Below are positions 36,358-45,764 of a stretch of DNA of 64,000 nt, piece after piece. Made by a program: the position numbers and the translations under genes. Position 1 is the first letter of the stretch; the number at the start of each line of letters is the position of its first letter. Origin of the DNA: Planococcus beigongshangi (GTDB lineage Bacteria; Bacillota; Bacilli; Bacillales_A; Planococcaceae); assembly GCF_016820495.1 (NCBI RefSeq), contig NZ_JADHDU010000002.1:477002-541001 (forward strand), written 5' to 3'. Under the pieces are notes generated by a model. That model was not told the origin of the DNA. It did not search any database and was given only the letters and a program-made list of their open reading frames with translations.

Positions 36358-37665
36358 TTACCGGTCCAGCAGCTGGAACGTCAGCAAAGCCTTGCCGACA
36401 ATCTCGTTTTCAAACAAAACTTCGATGTCCACTTTTGCCGATTTCCGGCTGATATCCAGGATCACCGGTTTGATGAAGATCACCGAATCGAGTTGAACTG
36501 GTTTCAAGAAATAGACAGACATGTTCTCGAGGACGCTGTCTTTCCGGTTCTTTGTTTTCAAAGCACTGATGGCCGCTTCCGCCAGGACTGTCGTATAAGC
36601 TCCGTAAGAAATCGAACCGTAGGCATTCGTCATTTGGGGAGTCACTTTGAATTCAAGCGACAGCTTTTCATTCGGCTTCATCTGCAATTGGCTTTTGATG
36701 ATGTCGTCGATCGTTTCGCCTTGCTGCGGCTGGCGCTGGGCCGTCTGGATGGCTTTCAGCACGTCCTGCCTGCTGATGACACCGCAAAGTTTCCCGTGAT
36801 CATCGATTGCCGGAAGCAGGTCGATTCCTTCCCAGATCATCCGGTGTCCCGCTGAAGCCACACTCGTGTGCAAAGTAACCGTAATCGGATCTTTGGTCAT
36901 GGCTTTTTCAACGCTGTCGTCATCGGAAAAGCCGATGATATCGCGTGAAGTGAGGATCCCGGTGATTTTCCCTCCATCGTCAACCACCGGGAAGCCGCCG
37001 TGCGCCGTCTCTTCATTCAGTTGTCGATAACGGCTGATGGGATCCTGGTAATGGAGAAAATGGGTGTTCTCCAAAGGGATCAAGATATCTTCTATCAATA
37101 AAATCTCTTTTTTGATCAATTGGTCATAGATTGCCCGGTTGATCATCGTCGCTACCGTAAATGTGTCGTAGCTGGTAGAAATGACCGGCAATTCATATTC
37201 ATCGGCAAGTTTTTTCACAGCGTCGGAGGCATCAAAGCCACCGGTCACCAATACCGCTGCCCCAGCTTTCAGCGCATATTCATGGGCTTTGAAGCGGTTT
37301 CCGACAATCAGCAGGTTCCCTGCTTCTGTATAGCGCATCATGTCTTCCAGCTGCATAGCGCCTATGACGAATTTGGTCAGCGATTTATGCAGGCCGGATC
37401 TTCCGCCGAGCACCTGGCCGTCAACGATGTTCACGATTTCTGCATAGGTCAGGCGCTCGATGTTCTCTTTCTTTTTCCGTTCGATCCGGATGGTGCCTAC
37501 CCGTTCAATCGTCGAAACAAGCCGTTGATTTTCAGCTTCCTTTATCGCGCGGTATGCTGTCCCTTCGCTGACCCGGAGCTCTTTTGCAATCCGCCGCACG
37601 GAAATCTTCTCACCGACTTCCAGGGTTTCTATATAATCAAGTATCTGTTCATGTTTCGTCGCCAT
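36358..37665 (-). CDS. ytoI: HTH-DRTGG-CBS-hot-dog regulator (YtoI-like)
   Basis: A 435-residue multidomain protein like B. subtilis YtoI. In order: a winged HTH at about 1-65 (KISVRRIAKELRVSEGTAYRAI); a DRTGG domain at about 70-185; two CBS motifs at about 195-300 (GGFPVVDDGGKITGILTSRDI and IDLLPAIDDHGKLCGVISRQDV); and a hot-dog fold from about 320 (NAYGSISYGAYTTVLAEAA). The fusion suggests a DNA-binding sensor of adenine nucleotides and an acyl-CoA ligand. I place the start at the ATG after GGGTGA; a start 12 bases earlier is possible. Confidence 0.85.
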   Translation of the reverse strand: MATKHEQILDYIETLEVGEKISVRRIAKELRVSEGTAYRAIKEAENQRLVSTIERVGTIRIERKKKENIERLTYAEIVNIVDGQVLGGRSGLHKSLTKFVIGAMQLEDMMRYTEAGNLLIVGNRFKAHEYALKAGAAVLVTGGFDASDAVKKLADEYELPVISTSYDTFTVATMINRAIYDQLIKKEILLIEDILIPLENTHFLHYQDPISRYRQLNEETAHGGFPVVDDGGKITGILTSRDIIGFSDDDSVEKAMTKDPITVTLHTSVASAGHRMIWEGIDLLPAIDDHGKLCGVISRQDVLKAIQTAQRQPQQGETIDDIIKSQLQMKPNEKLSLEFKVTPQMTNAYGSISYGAYTTVLAEAAISALKTKNRKDSVLENMSVYFLKPVQLDSVIFIKPVILDISRKSAKVDIEVLFENEIVGKALLTFQLLDR

Positions 37666-37726
37666 TTTGTCACCCATTCTTTCTGCTTTCCTGATGCTTT
37701 TAGTGTACCATATTTCCTAATGCAGA

Positions 37727-37760
37727 AACCCCCTGAAGAGGGTCGCCTCTTCAGGGGGTT
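37727..37760. terminator. Terminator after ytkL
   Basis: AACCCCCTGAAGAGG and its perfect complement around a GTCG loop, a 15-bp stem; the U-tract is weak. It separates ytkL from ytoI. Confidence 0.75.
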
Positions 37761-37766
37761 CATGGA

Positions 37767-38447
37767 TTAAATAGCTAATTCATCGCCGGCTTTCAGGATT
37801 TTCACATCAGAACCGGTCACCATCTTTTTAAATTCTTCCGGATCCTGTTTGATCGGCGGGAAGGTATCGTAATGGATCGGGACTACCGTTTTCGCCTTTA
37901 ACAGTTCAGCTGCGTACGCTGCATCTTCCGGACCCATGGTGAAGAAATCGCCGATCGGCAGGAATGCCACATCAATGTCATTTCGCTTGCCGATCAATTC
38001 CATGTCCCCGAACAAGTCCGTGTCGCCGGCATGGTAAATGGTTTTGCCTTCCGCTTTGAAGATGATTCCCGCCGGCATGCCGCCGTAAATCACTTCCCCG
38101 TTCTCTGCCATATAAGAGGAGCTGTGGAATGCTTTCGTGTATTTGACGGTGCCAAAATCGAAATCACTCGAACCGCCCAGATTCATGCCGGCTGCATCGA
38201 CGCCTAAAGTCCCCAGGTAATTGGCCAGTTCGACAGGGGCCACCACCTGTGAATTATTCGCCTTAGCCAGTTCCACTGTATCTCCCACATGATCGTTATG
38301 TGCATGTGTCAGAAGGATCGCATCCGGTTTCTCTTCCTCCACTTTCAGGTCCGTCAGGCTATTGCCGTTGATGAACGGATCGATCAGGATCGTCTTTCCT
38401 CCCGTCATTATTTTTACGACTGAATGTCCATGATACGAAATCTTCAT
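37767..38447 (-). CDS. ytkL: Metal-dependent hydrolase, UPF0173 (YtkL)
   Basis: A 226-residue metallo-beta-lactamase-fold protein of the UPF0173 family. The zinc motif is [13 protein letters not shown], with later ligands in [22 protein letters not shown] and [14 protein letters not shown]. The natural substrate is unknown for the family. AGGGATAA precedes the ATG. It is divergent from the M24 peptidase gene. Confidence 0.9.
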   Translation of the reverse strand: MKISYHGHSVVKIMTGGKTILIDPFINGNSLTDLKVEEEKPDAILLTHAHNDHVGDTVELAKANNSQVVAPVELANYLGTLGVDAAGMNLGGSSDFDFGTVKYTKAFHSSSYMAENGEVIYGGMPAGIIFKAEGKTIYHAGDTDLFGDMELIGKRNDIDVAFLPIGDFFTMGPEDAAYAAELLKAKTVVPIHYDTFPPIKQDPEEFKKMVTGSDVKILKAGDELAI

Positions 38448-38534
38448 GTTATCCCTCCATTTATAACGTGCAAGTTCTAGCTGTCATATACCCTTATCTT
38501 TGATATGCTACACATATAGAGGAGGAATTCTTAT

Positions 38535-39632
38535 ATGAATAAAATCGGCAAACTGCAGGATCATTTAAAGGAAAACAGTGTGGACGCAGCATTCATCACG
38601 AATCCGGATAACGTCTTTTATTTCACAGGTTTCAAAAGCAATCCCCACGAAAGGCTCCTCGGTGTCATGATCTTCAGTGGCGCGGAACCGTTTTTGATCT
38701 GTCCGCAGATGGAAATTCCGGATGCCGAAGCAGCAGGTTGGAAAGGACAGGTCATCGGACATACAGATACCGAAAATGCGATGGAAATACTTTTTGATGC
38801 GGCACAGGAAAAAATGGCGCAGATCCAAACGCTGGCAATTGAAAAAACGCATATGATCGTGGAACGCTACGACGCGATCAATGAATTTTTCGGTACGCCG
38901 AAAATTGTCGGCATCGACGAGAAAGTGAATGCCATGCGCGTCATCAAGGATGGCTCCGAACTGGAGATCCTGCGCGAAGCAGCAGCCCTGGCAGACTATG
39001 CCATCGAAGTCGCAGCGAAAACCATCAGGGAAGGCATCACTGAAATCGAGGTGATGACGGAGATTGAACTCTCCCTTAAACGACGCGGCGTCACCCATAT
39101 GTCATTCGATACTACGGTACTCACAGGCGACCACGCGGCATCACCACACGGTAAAACCGGTGACCGCAAATTGCAGAAAGGCGATTTGGTCCTGTTCGAC
39201 CTTGGCGTTGTACATAGGGGCTATTGTTCAGATATCACCCGCACCCTTGCACTTGGTGAGCCCGGCGAAGAACAGAAGAAAGTTTATAATATCGTACTGG
39301 AAGCGGAAATGGCTGCGGTCAATGCCGTCAAACCAGGCGTAACAGCAGCGGAACTCGACGGCATCGCCCGCAACGTCATTACGGAAGCCGGGTACGGAGA
39401 ATATTTCACTCACCGCCTTGGGCACGGCCTGGGCATCTCGGTGCATGAATTCCCTTCACTGCACGGCTCGAACGATATGAAGATGGAAGCAGGCATGGTA
39501 TTCACGATTGAACCCGGGATTTATGTGCCAGGCAAAGTCGGTGTACGCATAGAAGACGATTTGGCCGTGACTGAAGACGGCGTTGAAATTCTGACGAAAT
39601 ATCCGAAAGAACTGCAGATAATAAATAATTGA
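38535..39632 (+). CDS. M24 family Xaa-Pro dipeptidase/aminopeptidase
   Basis: A 365-residue cytosolic metallopeptidase. The N-terminal creatinase-like domain (about 1-130) is followed by the pita-bread catalytic domain. Metal ligands: D in LFDLGVVHRGYCSDITRT (two Asp), H in HRLGHGLGISVHEFP, E in FTIEPGIYVPG and E in VRIEDDLAV. It should cleave peptides with proline at the second position. AGAGGAGGAA precedes the ATG. Transcribed divergently from ytkL. Confidence 0.92.
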   Translation: MNKIGKLQDHLKENSVDAAFITNPDNVFYFTGFKSNPHERLLGVMIFSGAEPFLICPQMEIPDAEAAGWKGQVIGHTDTENAMEILFDAAQEKMAQIQTLAIEKTHMIVERYDAINEFFGTPKIVGIDEKVNAMRVIKDGSELEILREAAALADYAIEVAAKTIREGITEIEVMTEIELSLKRRGVTHMSFDTTVLTGDHAASPHGKTGDRKLQKGDLVLFDLGVVHRGYCSDITRTLALGEPGEEQKKVYNIVLEAEMAAVNAVKPGVTAAELDGIARNVITEAGYGEYFTHRLGHGLGISVHEFPSLHGSNDMKMEAGMVFTIEPGIYVPGKVGVRIEDDLAVTEDGVEILTKYPKELQIINN

Positions 39633-39634
39633 AT

Positions 39635-39676
39635 AAAAAAAAGCTGCACCAGGCAAAATGCCCGGCGCAGCTTTTC
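39635..39676. terminator. Shared terminator of the M24 peptidase and ald
   Basis: AAAAAAAAGCTGC and GCAGCTTTTCT flank an imperfect inner stem; A and T runs on both sides allow use from either gene. Confidence 0.8.
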
Positions 39677-39687
39677 TGTTGAATGGC

Positions 39688-40803
39688 TTATGCCAATAAT
39701 TCGTCGACCGATTTGTACTCGGCTCCCTGATCATCTGCCACCGCTTTATAAGTGATGTAGCCTTCCAGCGTATTAACACCTTTTTTCAGCGCCTCATTAT
39801 CAAGAATCGCTTTCTTATATCCTTTGTTCGCGATCTGTACAGCATATGGCACCGTCACATTCGTCAAACCGATCGTCGACGTGCGCGGCACTGCACCCGG
39901 CATATTCGCTACCGCATAGTGCACAACACCGTGTTTGATGTAAGTCGGCTGATCATGGGTCGTGATCCGGTCGCTTGTTTCAAAGATGCCTCCTTGGTCG
40001 ATCGCTATGTCGACAACAACCGAGCCCGGTTTCATCGACTTGATCATGTCTTCAGTCACAAGTTTCGGAGCTTTGGCGCCAGGAATCAATACAGCACCTA
40101 CGACAAGATCGGATTTCTCGACTGATTGGGCAATGTTCAACGGATTTGAGATGAGTGTCTGGACCTGATGGCCAAAGAGATCATCCAGTTGGCGAAGACG
40201 ATCCGGGTTCAAATCAAGGATCGTTACATTTGCGCCCATTCCGATTGCCACTTTCGCAGCATTGGTACCCGCTACACCGCCGCCGATAACAGTCACATTC
40301 CCGCGGGAGACGCCCGGGATGCCGCCTAGCAGGATTCCGCCGCCGCCGTGGATTTTCTCCAGGAACTGTGCACCAATTTGTGTAGACATTTTGCCGGCAA
40401 CTTCACTCATCGGCGTCAATAATGGCAATGTATTGTTCGGAAGCTGAACCGTTTCATAAGCGATTCCGACAACTTTCGATTCGAGCATCGCTTTTGTCAA
40501 TTCAGGTTCTGGCGCAAGGTGCAGATAAGTGAACAGGATCATCCCCTCACGGAAATACCCATATTCAGATGCAACCGGTTCCTTCACTTTCATGATCATT
40601 TCCTGGTTCCATGCCTCTTCAGCTGTTTGAACTATAGCCGCACCGGCAGAAGTATAATCTTCGTCAGTAAAACCAGAGCCAAGCCCTGCTCCTGATTGGA
40701 TAAAAACCTCATGTCCATATAATGATAAGTTGACAACGCCAGCCGGTGTCATCGCTACGCGGTTTTCATTGTTTTTTACTTCTGTTGGAACTCCAATACG
40801 CAT
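39688..40803 (-). CDS. ald: Alanine dehydrogenase
   Basis: A 371-residue NAD-dependent enzyme converting L-alanine to pyruvate and ammonia. [23 protein letters not shown] opens the protein with the pyruvate-binding Arg and Lys; the catalytic His is in [13 protein letters not shown]; the NAD fold is [29 protein letters not shown] start at the ATG nine bases after GGAGG. Divergent from the Usp gene; the gap of about 370 bp between them shows no conserved gene, only AT-rich sequence and a small GTAAAG/CTTTAC repeat. Confidence 0.97.
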   Translation of the reverse strand: MRIGVPTEVKNNENRVAMTPAGVVNLSLYGHEVFIQSGAGLGSGFTDEDYTSAGAAIVQTAEEAWNQEMIMKVKEPVASEYGYFREGMILFTYLHLAPEPELTKAMLESKVVGIAYETVQLPNNTLPLLTPMSEVAGKMSTQIGAQFLEKIHGGGGILLGGIPGVSRGNVTVIGGGVAGTNAAKVAIGMGANVTILDLNPDRLRQLDDLFGHQVQTLISNPLNIAQSVEKSDLVVGAVLIPGAKAPKLVTEDMIKSMKPGSVVVDIAIDQGGIFETSDRITTHDQPTYIKHGVVHYAVANMPGAVPRTSTIGLTNVTVPYAVQIANKGYKKAILDNEALKKGVNTLEGYITYKAVADDQGAEYKSVDELLA

Positions 40804-41174
40804 GTAAATACCTCCATTGATCATTTAATAGAAAATAGAAATCATTTGATTAATTACTCAAAGCAAATCCATTCTAACAGATATTTATGGATTATGCCCT
40901 ATTTAAATTTGCGAATGATTATATTCTGTGAATTCTTTTTACCGCTTGCTGCCCTTCTTCTAAAACACGCAAGATTCCGAGTAATGAATGAATTTATTTT
41001 TTATCATCATATAATAATTTCGAGACCCATTCAGAGCTGGCAGAAAATTTGCATCCGCTCATGCTCCGTTCAAGCATCTGTCACATCAATCCTTGATTTA
41101 TTTCCTGTAAAGAAGGACTTTACGTCCTGTATATCGAATTGCATAAATAGAATCAAATGAGGAGGAATGATCTT

Positions 41175-41669
41175 ATGACTTTGGAATATGAACAAATACT
41201 CGTAGCAGTGGATGGTTCAAAAGAAGCGGAATGGGCCTTCAAGAAATCAGTGGGCATCGCAACACGCAATAACGCAACATTGAATCTGGTGAACGTCATT
41301 GATACAAGATCGTTTGCTGCAATTGAAGCTTATGACCGCTCCATCGCGGACAGAGCACAAAAATTCGCTGAAGACCTTCTAGCCGATTATAAAAAAGAGG
41401 CAATGGCTGCAGGCGTAGAAAAAGTTAATATCGTTGTAGATTACGGATCACCTAAAACAATGATTTCCCGTGATGTGGCAAAAAAAGTGGAAGCCGATCT
41501 TATCATTTGTGGTGCTACAGGGCTGAATGCCGTTGAACGCTTTCTTATCGGCAGCGTTTCCGAACACATCGTCCGTTCCGCTGCCTGCGACGTGCTGGTA
41601 GTCCGTACTGATGATGCGCCGGACAATCTGAAGTCCAGAATGGATAGCGGACAAAATCCGACGGCCTAA
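41175..41669 (+). CDS. Universal stress protein, UspA family
   Basis: A 164-residue Usp-fold protein. QILVAVDGSKEAEWAFKK starts the fold, and the ATP-binding signature GATGLNAVERFLIGSVSEHI (G-2X-G-9X-GS) is complete, so it should bind ATP. The start ATG lies nine bases after GGAGG. Alone on its transcript, ended by a strong terminator. A second Usp gene lies at 43949. Confidence 0.92.
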   Translation: MTLEYEQILVAVDGSKEAEWAFKKSVGIATRNNATLNLVNVIDTRSFAAIEAYDRSIADRAQKFAEDLLADYKKEAMAAGVEKVNIVVDYGSPKTMISRDVAKKVEADLIICGATGLNAVERFLIGSVSEHIVRSAACDVLVVRTDDAPDNLKSRMDSGQNPTA

Positions 41670-41681
41670 TCAATGACAGAT

Positions 41682-41715
41682 AAAAAACCCTTTCCATAAA
41701 ATGGAAAGGGTTTTT
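41682..41715. terminator. Bidirectional terminator
   Basis: AAAAAACCCTTTCCAT pairs with ATGGAAAGGGTTTTT around AAA. It serves the Usp gene on plus and the racemase gene on minus. Confidence 0.9.
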
Positions 41716-41730
41716 GCTATTCAATCCGTA

Positions 41731-42432
41731 TCATTCGGCAAGGTCGTAGCCACATGCTTCAATAGCTGTTTCCGCCAGCACGATCAACGAATCCAGATAG
41801 AAATCCGGAAGGTCCATCTCTTTTTTGACAATGGACAGCTCTGTGCACCCTAGAATAATCCGGTCGCATCCCTGGTTTTCCAAAAAAGTGGCGATGTCGT
41901 TCCAGACATTCCTGTCTGCATCTTTCCCAGCCTTCACATTGTCATAAATGATGCTCATGACTTTTTCCTGGATCGCCTCATCCGGCAGGACGGCTTCAAG
42001 ACCGAATTCTTCTGCCGCCTGCTGATAGACTTTGGAAGTGATCGTCCCCGTAGTTGCAAGGATTCCGACTTTCTGTGCCTGCTGCTCCGACGCACGTTTC
42101 ATCGTTTCGCGAATCATGTGGATCACCGGGACCGGCGATCCCTGTTGAAGTTTGTCATAAAAAGTATGCGCGGTATTGCAAGGGATGATGATCAGTTCCG
42201 CTCCAATTGAGGTAAGTTTTTTTATATCCTCGATCATGACAGGGACCGGGTCTTCCTCTGAACGCCCCATTATATAAGCTGTGCGATCGGGAATGCGTGT
42301 ATTATTCGTGATGATGGAGTTTACGTGATTCTGATCTTTTGCAGCTTTTGTGCGCCGCACAATCATTTCGCCTATAAACATAGTCGCCAGCGGACCAACG
42401 CCGCCGACAATTCCGAGTGTCTTCTTTTCCAT
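41731..42432 (-). CDS. Aspartate/glutamate racemase family protein
   Basis: A 233-residue cofactor-independent amino-acid racemase of the Asp/Glu family. LGIVGGVGPLAT opens the fold; the two catalytic cysteines are C85 in IIPCNTAHTFYD and C196 in ILGCTELSIV. The set fits aspartate or broad-range racemases rather than MurI. Its ATG comes three bases after the stop of an ATP-grasp ligase gene, so the two act together. The likely role is to supply a D-amino acid (D-Asp or D-Glu) to that ligase. Confidence 0.87.
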   Translation of the reverse strand: MEKKTLGIVGGVGPLATMFIGEMIVRRTKAAKDQNHVNSIITNNTRIPDRTAYIMGRSEEDPVPVMIEDIKKLTSIGAELIIIPCNTAHTFYDKLQQGSPVPVIHMIRETMKRASEQQAQKVGILATTGTITSKVYQQAAEEFGLEAVLPDEAIQEKVMSIIYDNVKAGKDADRNVWNDIATFLENQGCDRIILGCTELSIVKKEMDLPDFYLDSLIVLAETAIEACGYDLAE

Positions 42433-42435
42433 AGC

Positions 42436-43674
42436 TTAGGACAGACCTTTATTGTTGAAGTATTTTTTATATTTCCGATGATAATTCAGGTTATTCAACT
42501 TTAGTTTGATCCAGCGTTTCGGATTAAAATCTTTTTCGTAGAATAATGAATTTGTCACTTTGCCTTCTTTGATCAATCGTTTGGCCTCTTTTTTCAAGAC
42601 TTCATTCTGTGCATATTTGAAGAGGACTCCTTTAGGAATGATCAACCAAAGATGCTTATCTTTGGCGTAAACGAGTTGTTGGGGTTTATTGAAGATATGG
42701 TCATCTGCCACATATTTCATCAGGTTATGTCCACTTGCCGTTACATAATAGCTGCTGCGGCCATTGCGCAGATTAATCTCGAACAATTTATACGAATCAT
42801 CACGTGCATCATATTTCATGTCAAAATTTGCAAATCCTGTGTAGCCGATATCTTCAAGGAAGAAACGCACTTTGTCGAGCAGTTTTTCATCGAATGTATT
42901 GATGATGGCTGCATAACTGCCGATGCCTTCAGGTGAATGCTCTTCTAGGATCGGATTGCCGAGTGCCATCAATTTTACTTTACCGTCTTTCCCGACATAG
43001 GCATTCAAGACGCGCATGAATGAATCGTCACCCGGGATAAATTCCTGGATCGTCAAATTATCCTTATAGGAAGAACTATAGATCGCTTCCAAAATCGCAT
43101 CTTTTTCAGCCGGGTCATGGGCAACAAAAACTTTCTTTTTGCCCGGAAACGAACAATTCCAGTAAGCTACAGAATTGGACGCTTTGATGATGATCGGGTA
43201 AGAGAAATTAGGTGAAAACGTTTTGTAATTTTCATAGGTGCATAAATCAGTCCGCGGATAACTGAAACCATATTGCTCACAGATATCATAAAAATTCTCT
43301 TTCAGAACCAGCCGGTCCATCAACTTTTCATCTATATAGGGAACTGAAAAATGCGGTGTCAGTTTATCCTTGTTCCGGATGATGAGTTTTGCATAATCAT
43401 CCCCGCAGGCCAGGAGCAGTAATTTCTGTCCTTTGAACTCTTCAGCAATCTTCAGGACTGCCGGCAGAAACGTCCCTTCTTCGTTCAAGTCTTCAACAAC
43501 CCGGAAGTTCAGGATTGAGCTATGCTGCGTGGCGGAAAGGTTGGATCTTCCCAAAACCAGCGGCTTGATGCCGTATTCTTCATAGAATGCCCGTGCCATA
43601 CCGTAGGCGTTCATATCAGAACCCAGCAATACCGGTAAAAATGCGGTGTACCTCTCGTTTGTTTTCAAAATCAT
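42436..43674 (-). CDS. ATP-grasp ligase, D-aspartate-ligase-like
   Basis: A 412-residue ATP-grasp ligase that should activate a carboxylate and join it to an amine. An N-terminal domain (AFLPVLLGSDMNAYGMARAFYEEYG) leads to the ATP-grasp core (YPIIIKASNSVAYWN, LTIQEFIPGDDSF, FANFDMKYDARDD) and the metal site KLFEINLRNGRSSYY. This layout resembles the enterococcal D-aspartate ligase that builds peptidoglycan cross-bridges. The gene runs straight into the racemase gene. Start taken at the ATG giving MILKTNERY; upstream in-frame codons lack a good ribosome-binding site. Substrate is inferred. Confidence 0.8.
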   Translation of the reverse strand: MILKTNERYTAFLPVLLGSDMNAYGMARAFYEEYGIKPLVLGRSNLSATQHSSILNFRVVEDLNEEGTFLPAVLKIAEEFKGQKLLLLACGDDYAKLIIRNKDKLTPHFSVPYIDEKLMDRLVLKENFYDICEQYGFSYPRTDLCTYENYKTFSPNFSYPIIIKASNSVAYWNCSFPGKKKVFVAHDPAEKDAILEAIYSSSYKDNLTIQEFIPGDDSFMRVLNAYVGKDGKVKLMALGNPILEEHSPEGIGSYAAIINTFDEKLLDKVRFFLEDIGYTGFANFDMKYDARDDSYKLFEINLRNGRSSYYVTASGHNLMKYVADDHIFNKPQQLVYAKDKHLWLIIPKGVLFKYAQNEVLKKEAKRLIKEGKVTNSLFYEKDFNPKRWIKLKLNNLNYHRKYKKYFNNKGLS

Positions 43675-43948
43675 CAGCTCTCTTTTAAATTTATTATGGA
43701 CTAATTCTACCATAGAGCGGGACGCCTTTAATGTTCCGAGGCATGCCCATATTCTTAATATGCCTTCACAATCAGTTATTATAGCATTTACAGGGCCCAC
43801 AACTGAAATCATAAGCTGAAGATAAGGACTAATCCTCAATTCAATTCCTTAAACAGGAAAAAAGGACGGAATTATTCCGTCCCTTCTCTTTATTGCCTAT
43901 ATTTGATGGCAGGAAACATTCTCGGCTGAATTATAAGAAATAGACCTC

Positions 43949-44368
43949 CTATTTCACGACCAGTGCGGGAGCATCCACTTTGTTCAGTACCGAACGGCTG
44001 ACGCTGCCCAGCACCATTTCCTGCATCGGATTCAAGCCCCTTTTGCCCATGACCAGCAAATCGATGTTTCCTTCATTGGCATATTCTGAAATGACCTTTG
44101 AGGGAATGCCGTAAATCAGTTCCAGCTTATAAAAAATCTGTTCTTTTTCAAGCAGATCAATTATTGGCTGAACTTTTTTCTTTCTCGCCAGCTCGACTTC
44201 GACAGGGATGTTCTTGTGTATCTCTTCACTTTCCGCTTCTTTGTGATCAATGACATAAAGGACAGTAACTTCGGCTTCCTGTTCAAGTAGAGCGATATAG
44301 ACAGCTTCCCGGGCAGCGCGCAACGAATTTTCCGATCCATCCGAGGCAAGCAGAATTTTCTTATACAC
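43949..44368 (-). CDS. Universal stress protein, UspA family
   Basis: A 139-residue Usp-fold protein with KILLASDGSENSLRAAREAV at the start and the full ATP signature GKRGLNPMQEMVLGSVSRSV. It diverges clearly from the Usp at 41175, so it is a second, older paralogue. AAAAGGAGTG precedes the ATG. The 275-bp gap between it and the ATP-grasp gene holds only AT-rich sequence and a GGACGGAATTATTCCGTCC hairpin (43863-43881). Confidence 0.92.
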   Translation of the reverse strand: MYKKILLASDGSENSLRAAREAVYIALLEQEAEVTVLYVIDHKEAESEEIHKNIPVEVELARKKKVQPIIDLLEKEQIFYKLELIYGIPSKVISEYANEGNIDLLVMGKRGLNPMQEMVLGSVSRSVLNKVDAPALVVK

Positions 44369-44489
44369 TGCGGTCCACTCCTTTTAACGGTTTCTGGCCT
44401 GCTTGTTCTATAACTGCTTCGCCGCCCAGTGCCCGAACCCTTTTATCAGGTGGAAATCCATAGAAAAAGGCAGACCATCGCTGATCTGT

Positions 44490-44527
44490 CTTATGCCTGT
44501 CAGAGCTGAACGGGTGCCGTCGCTTTT
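44490..44527. repeat. Interspersed repeat piece
   Basis: CTTATGCCTGTCAGAGCTG then AACGGGTGCCGTCGCTTTT; the same motif is at 6826-6864 and, shorter, at 53120-53145. In two of three cases it abuts the 3' end of a gene. Confidence 0.5.
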
Positions 44528-44531
44528 CTTA

Positions 44532-44717
44532 TTAAACACCCATCTTACGGCGCGTATTATTCACTTTCTTCGTCTGCTGGCTCTTCATTTTCTTTGTTTC
44601 AAGTGATGCGTTGCCGCCGCCTTTTTTGCCGCCTGCCTGGTTTTTCTTCGCTTCAAGCTGACGTTTCACAGCTTCCTGCAGGCTTACTTTTTTTGGAGTT
44701 TCATTGGATTCACTCAT
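44532..44717 (-). CDS. Small basic protein of unknown function
   Basis: A 61-residue, strongly basic, low-complexity protein: MSESNETPKKVSLQEAVKRQ, then AKKNQAGGKKGGGN, then a Lys/Gln/Thr tail. It has no membrane segment and no motif I recognise. It looks real because GAGGGATGACCC gives a ribosome-binding site in front of the ATG and the composition differs from random frames. It may bind nucleic acid. It stands alone between the Usp and methyltransferase genes. Confidence 0.65.
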   Translation of the reverse strand: MSESNETPKKVSLQEAVKRQLEAKKNQAGGKKGGGNASLETKKMKSQQTKKVNNTRRKMGV

Positions 44718-44788
44718 GGGTCATCCCTCTTTTCAGTTAATCTGGTATAGTATTTCTGCTGTTTCCATTATAACATATTTTAACCAAT

Positions 44789-45712
44789 TCATTCCTTGTT
44801 TTCTTTGAACCAATTATTGACCTGGGAGAAAAACTTCGCCATGGATTCAGGTTTCGACATGTTCGGCACTCTGGCCAACAACACTTCCCTCGGCGCTTTC
44901 AAACCTTCTTTTTTCTTTTGGAGCACCAGGATCCCTTTTGCATGGGTAGAATTTTTGAATAGCGTATCCGGCAATTCCATTACCGCCTGAATATAGGCCG
45001 TCTTCTTCAAATAATCATGCAATTGGCTGGCCAAAGGTGATTCAAACAGCGCTTTTGGCACGATGAAGAAGAGGTACCCGCCGTCAGCCGTGTGCTTCAG
45101 CGATTGCTCGATGAATAGATGATGCGCATAAGACATCCCTTCTTCCGCCTTTAATTCATAAGTTGCTGCATTTTCGTCATTCGGGTAATAGCCGACCGGC
45201 AAATCCGATACAACGGCATCGACCGGGTCGATCAATAAAGGCTGCAGCGCATCCTGCAGGTATAAAGTGATCGGCTGCTCAACCAGATTGCCGATATTAG
45301 AAGCCAGTCTGATCAAAAGATCATCGATTTCCACACCTGCTCCGAGCAGTTTACCATCCAGGTAATTCATGACGGTAAGCAGCAAATTGCCAGTTCCGAC
45401 AGCTGGATCAAGTATAGTGGCCTGATCTTTTTTCACGAACAGCTCCACAAGATAGCCCATCAGGAGCCCAAGAGCATCCGGCGTCATTTGGTGATGCGGC
45501 TGGATATGTTCTTTCATCCCTTTTAACACTGCCAGCTGGATCGCTTTGCGGATATCTTCTTTGCCAGCTTCAGTATCCGGATTGATCAAACCATCCAGCC
45601 ACTGCTCTGTAGTCGTCAGCAGACTTTCAAGATATGAGCTTTCCTGCTCGTTCTGTATTTCAGTCGTATGCTTGTCGATAAAATTAAAAACTTTTTCCAT
45701 AGATGAATTCAT
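44789..45712 (-). CDS. ytxK: Class I SAM-dependent methyltransferase (YtxK-like)
   Basis: A 307-residue methyltransferase with the AdoMet motif DPAVGTGNLLLTVMNYL and a variant of the NPPY motif, SDLPVGYYPND, as in N6-adenine-type methyltransferases. A helical N-terminal domain (about 1-90) precedes the catalytic fold. No restriction or specificity gene is adjacent, so a stand-alone housekeeping role is more likely than restriction-modification. The start is the first of two close ATGs; the second would shorten it by four residues. Order tpx-ytxK matches B. subtilis. Confidence 0.88.
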   Translation of the reverse strand: MNSSMEKVFNFIDKHTTEIQNEQESSYLESLLTTTEQWLDGLINPDTEAGKEDIRKAIQLAVLKGMKEHIQPHHQMTPDALGLLMGYLVELFVKKDQATILDPAVGTGNLLLTVMNYLDGKLLGAGVEIDDLLIRLASNIGNLVEQPITLYLQDALQPLLIDPVDAVVSDLPVGYYPNDENAATYELKAEEGMSYAHHLFIEQSLKHTADGGYLFFIVPKALFESPLASQLHDYLKKTAYIQAVMELPDTLFKNSTHAKGILVLQKKKEGLKAPREVLLARVPNMSKPESMAKFFSQVNNWFKENKE

Positions 45713-45764
45713 CAGTTCTCAGTCCCCATAAAGAGAACCCACTCAAGAGAGTGGGTTCCGCATA

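Noticed and set aside
40846-41160. Plus-strand open frame of 104 codons upstream of the Usp gene
   Set aside because: It begins with TTG without a ribosome-binding site, shows no recognisable domain, and ends over the Usp ribosome-binding site; it is more likely an open frame in AT-rich spacer.
44789-45712. ytxK as part of a restriction-modification or defence system
   Set aside because: No restriction, specificity or defence gene is adjacent and the tpx-ytxK order is the conserved housekeeping one.
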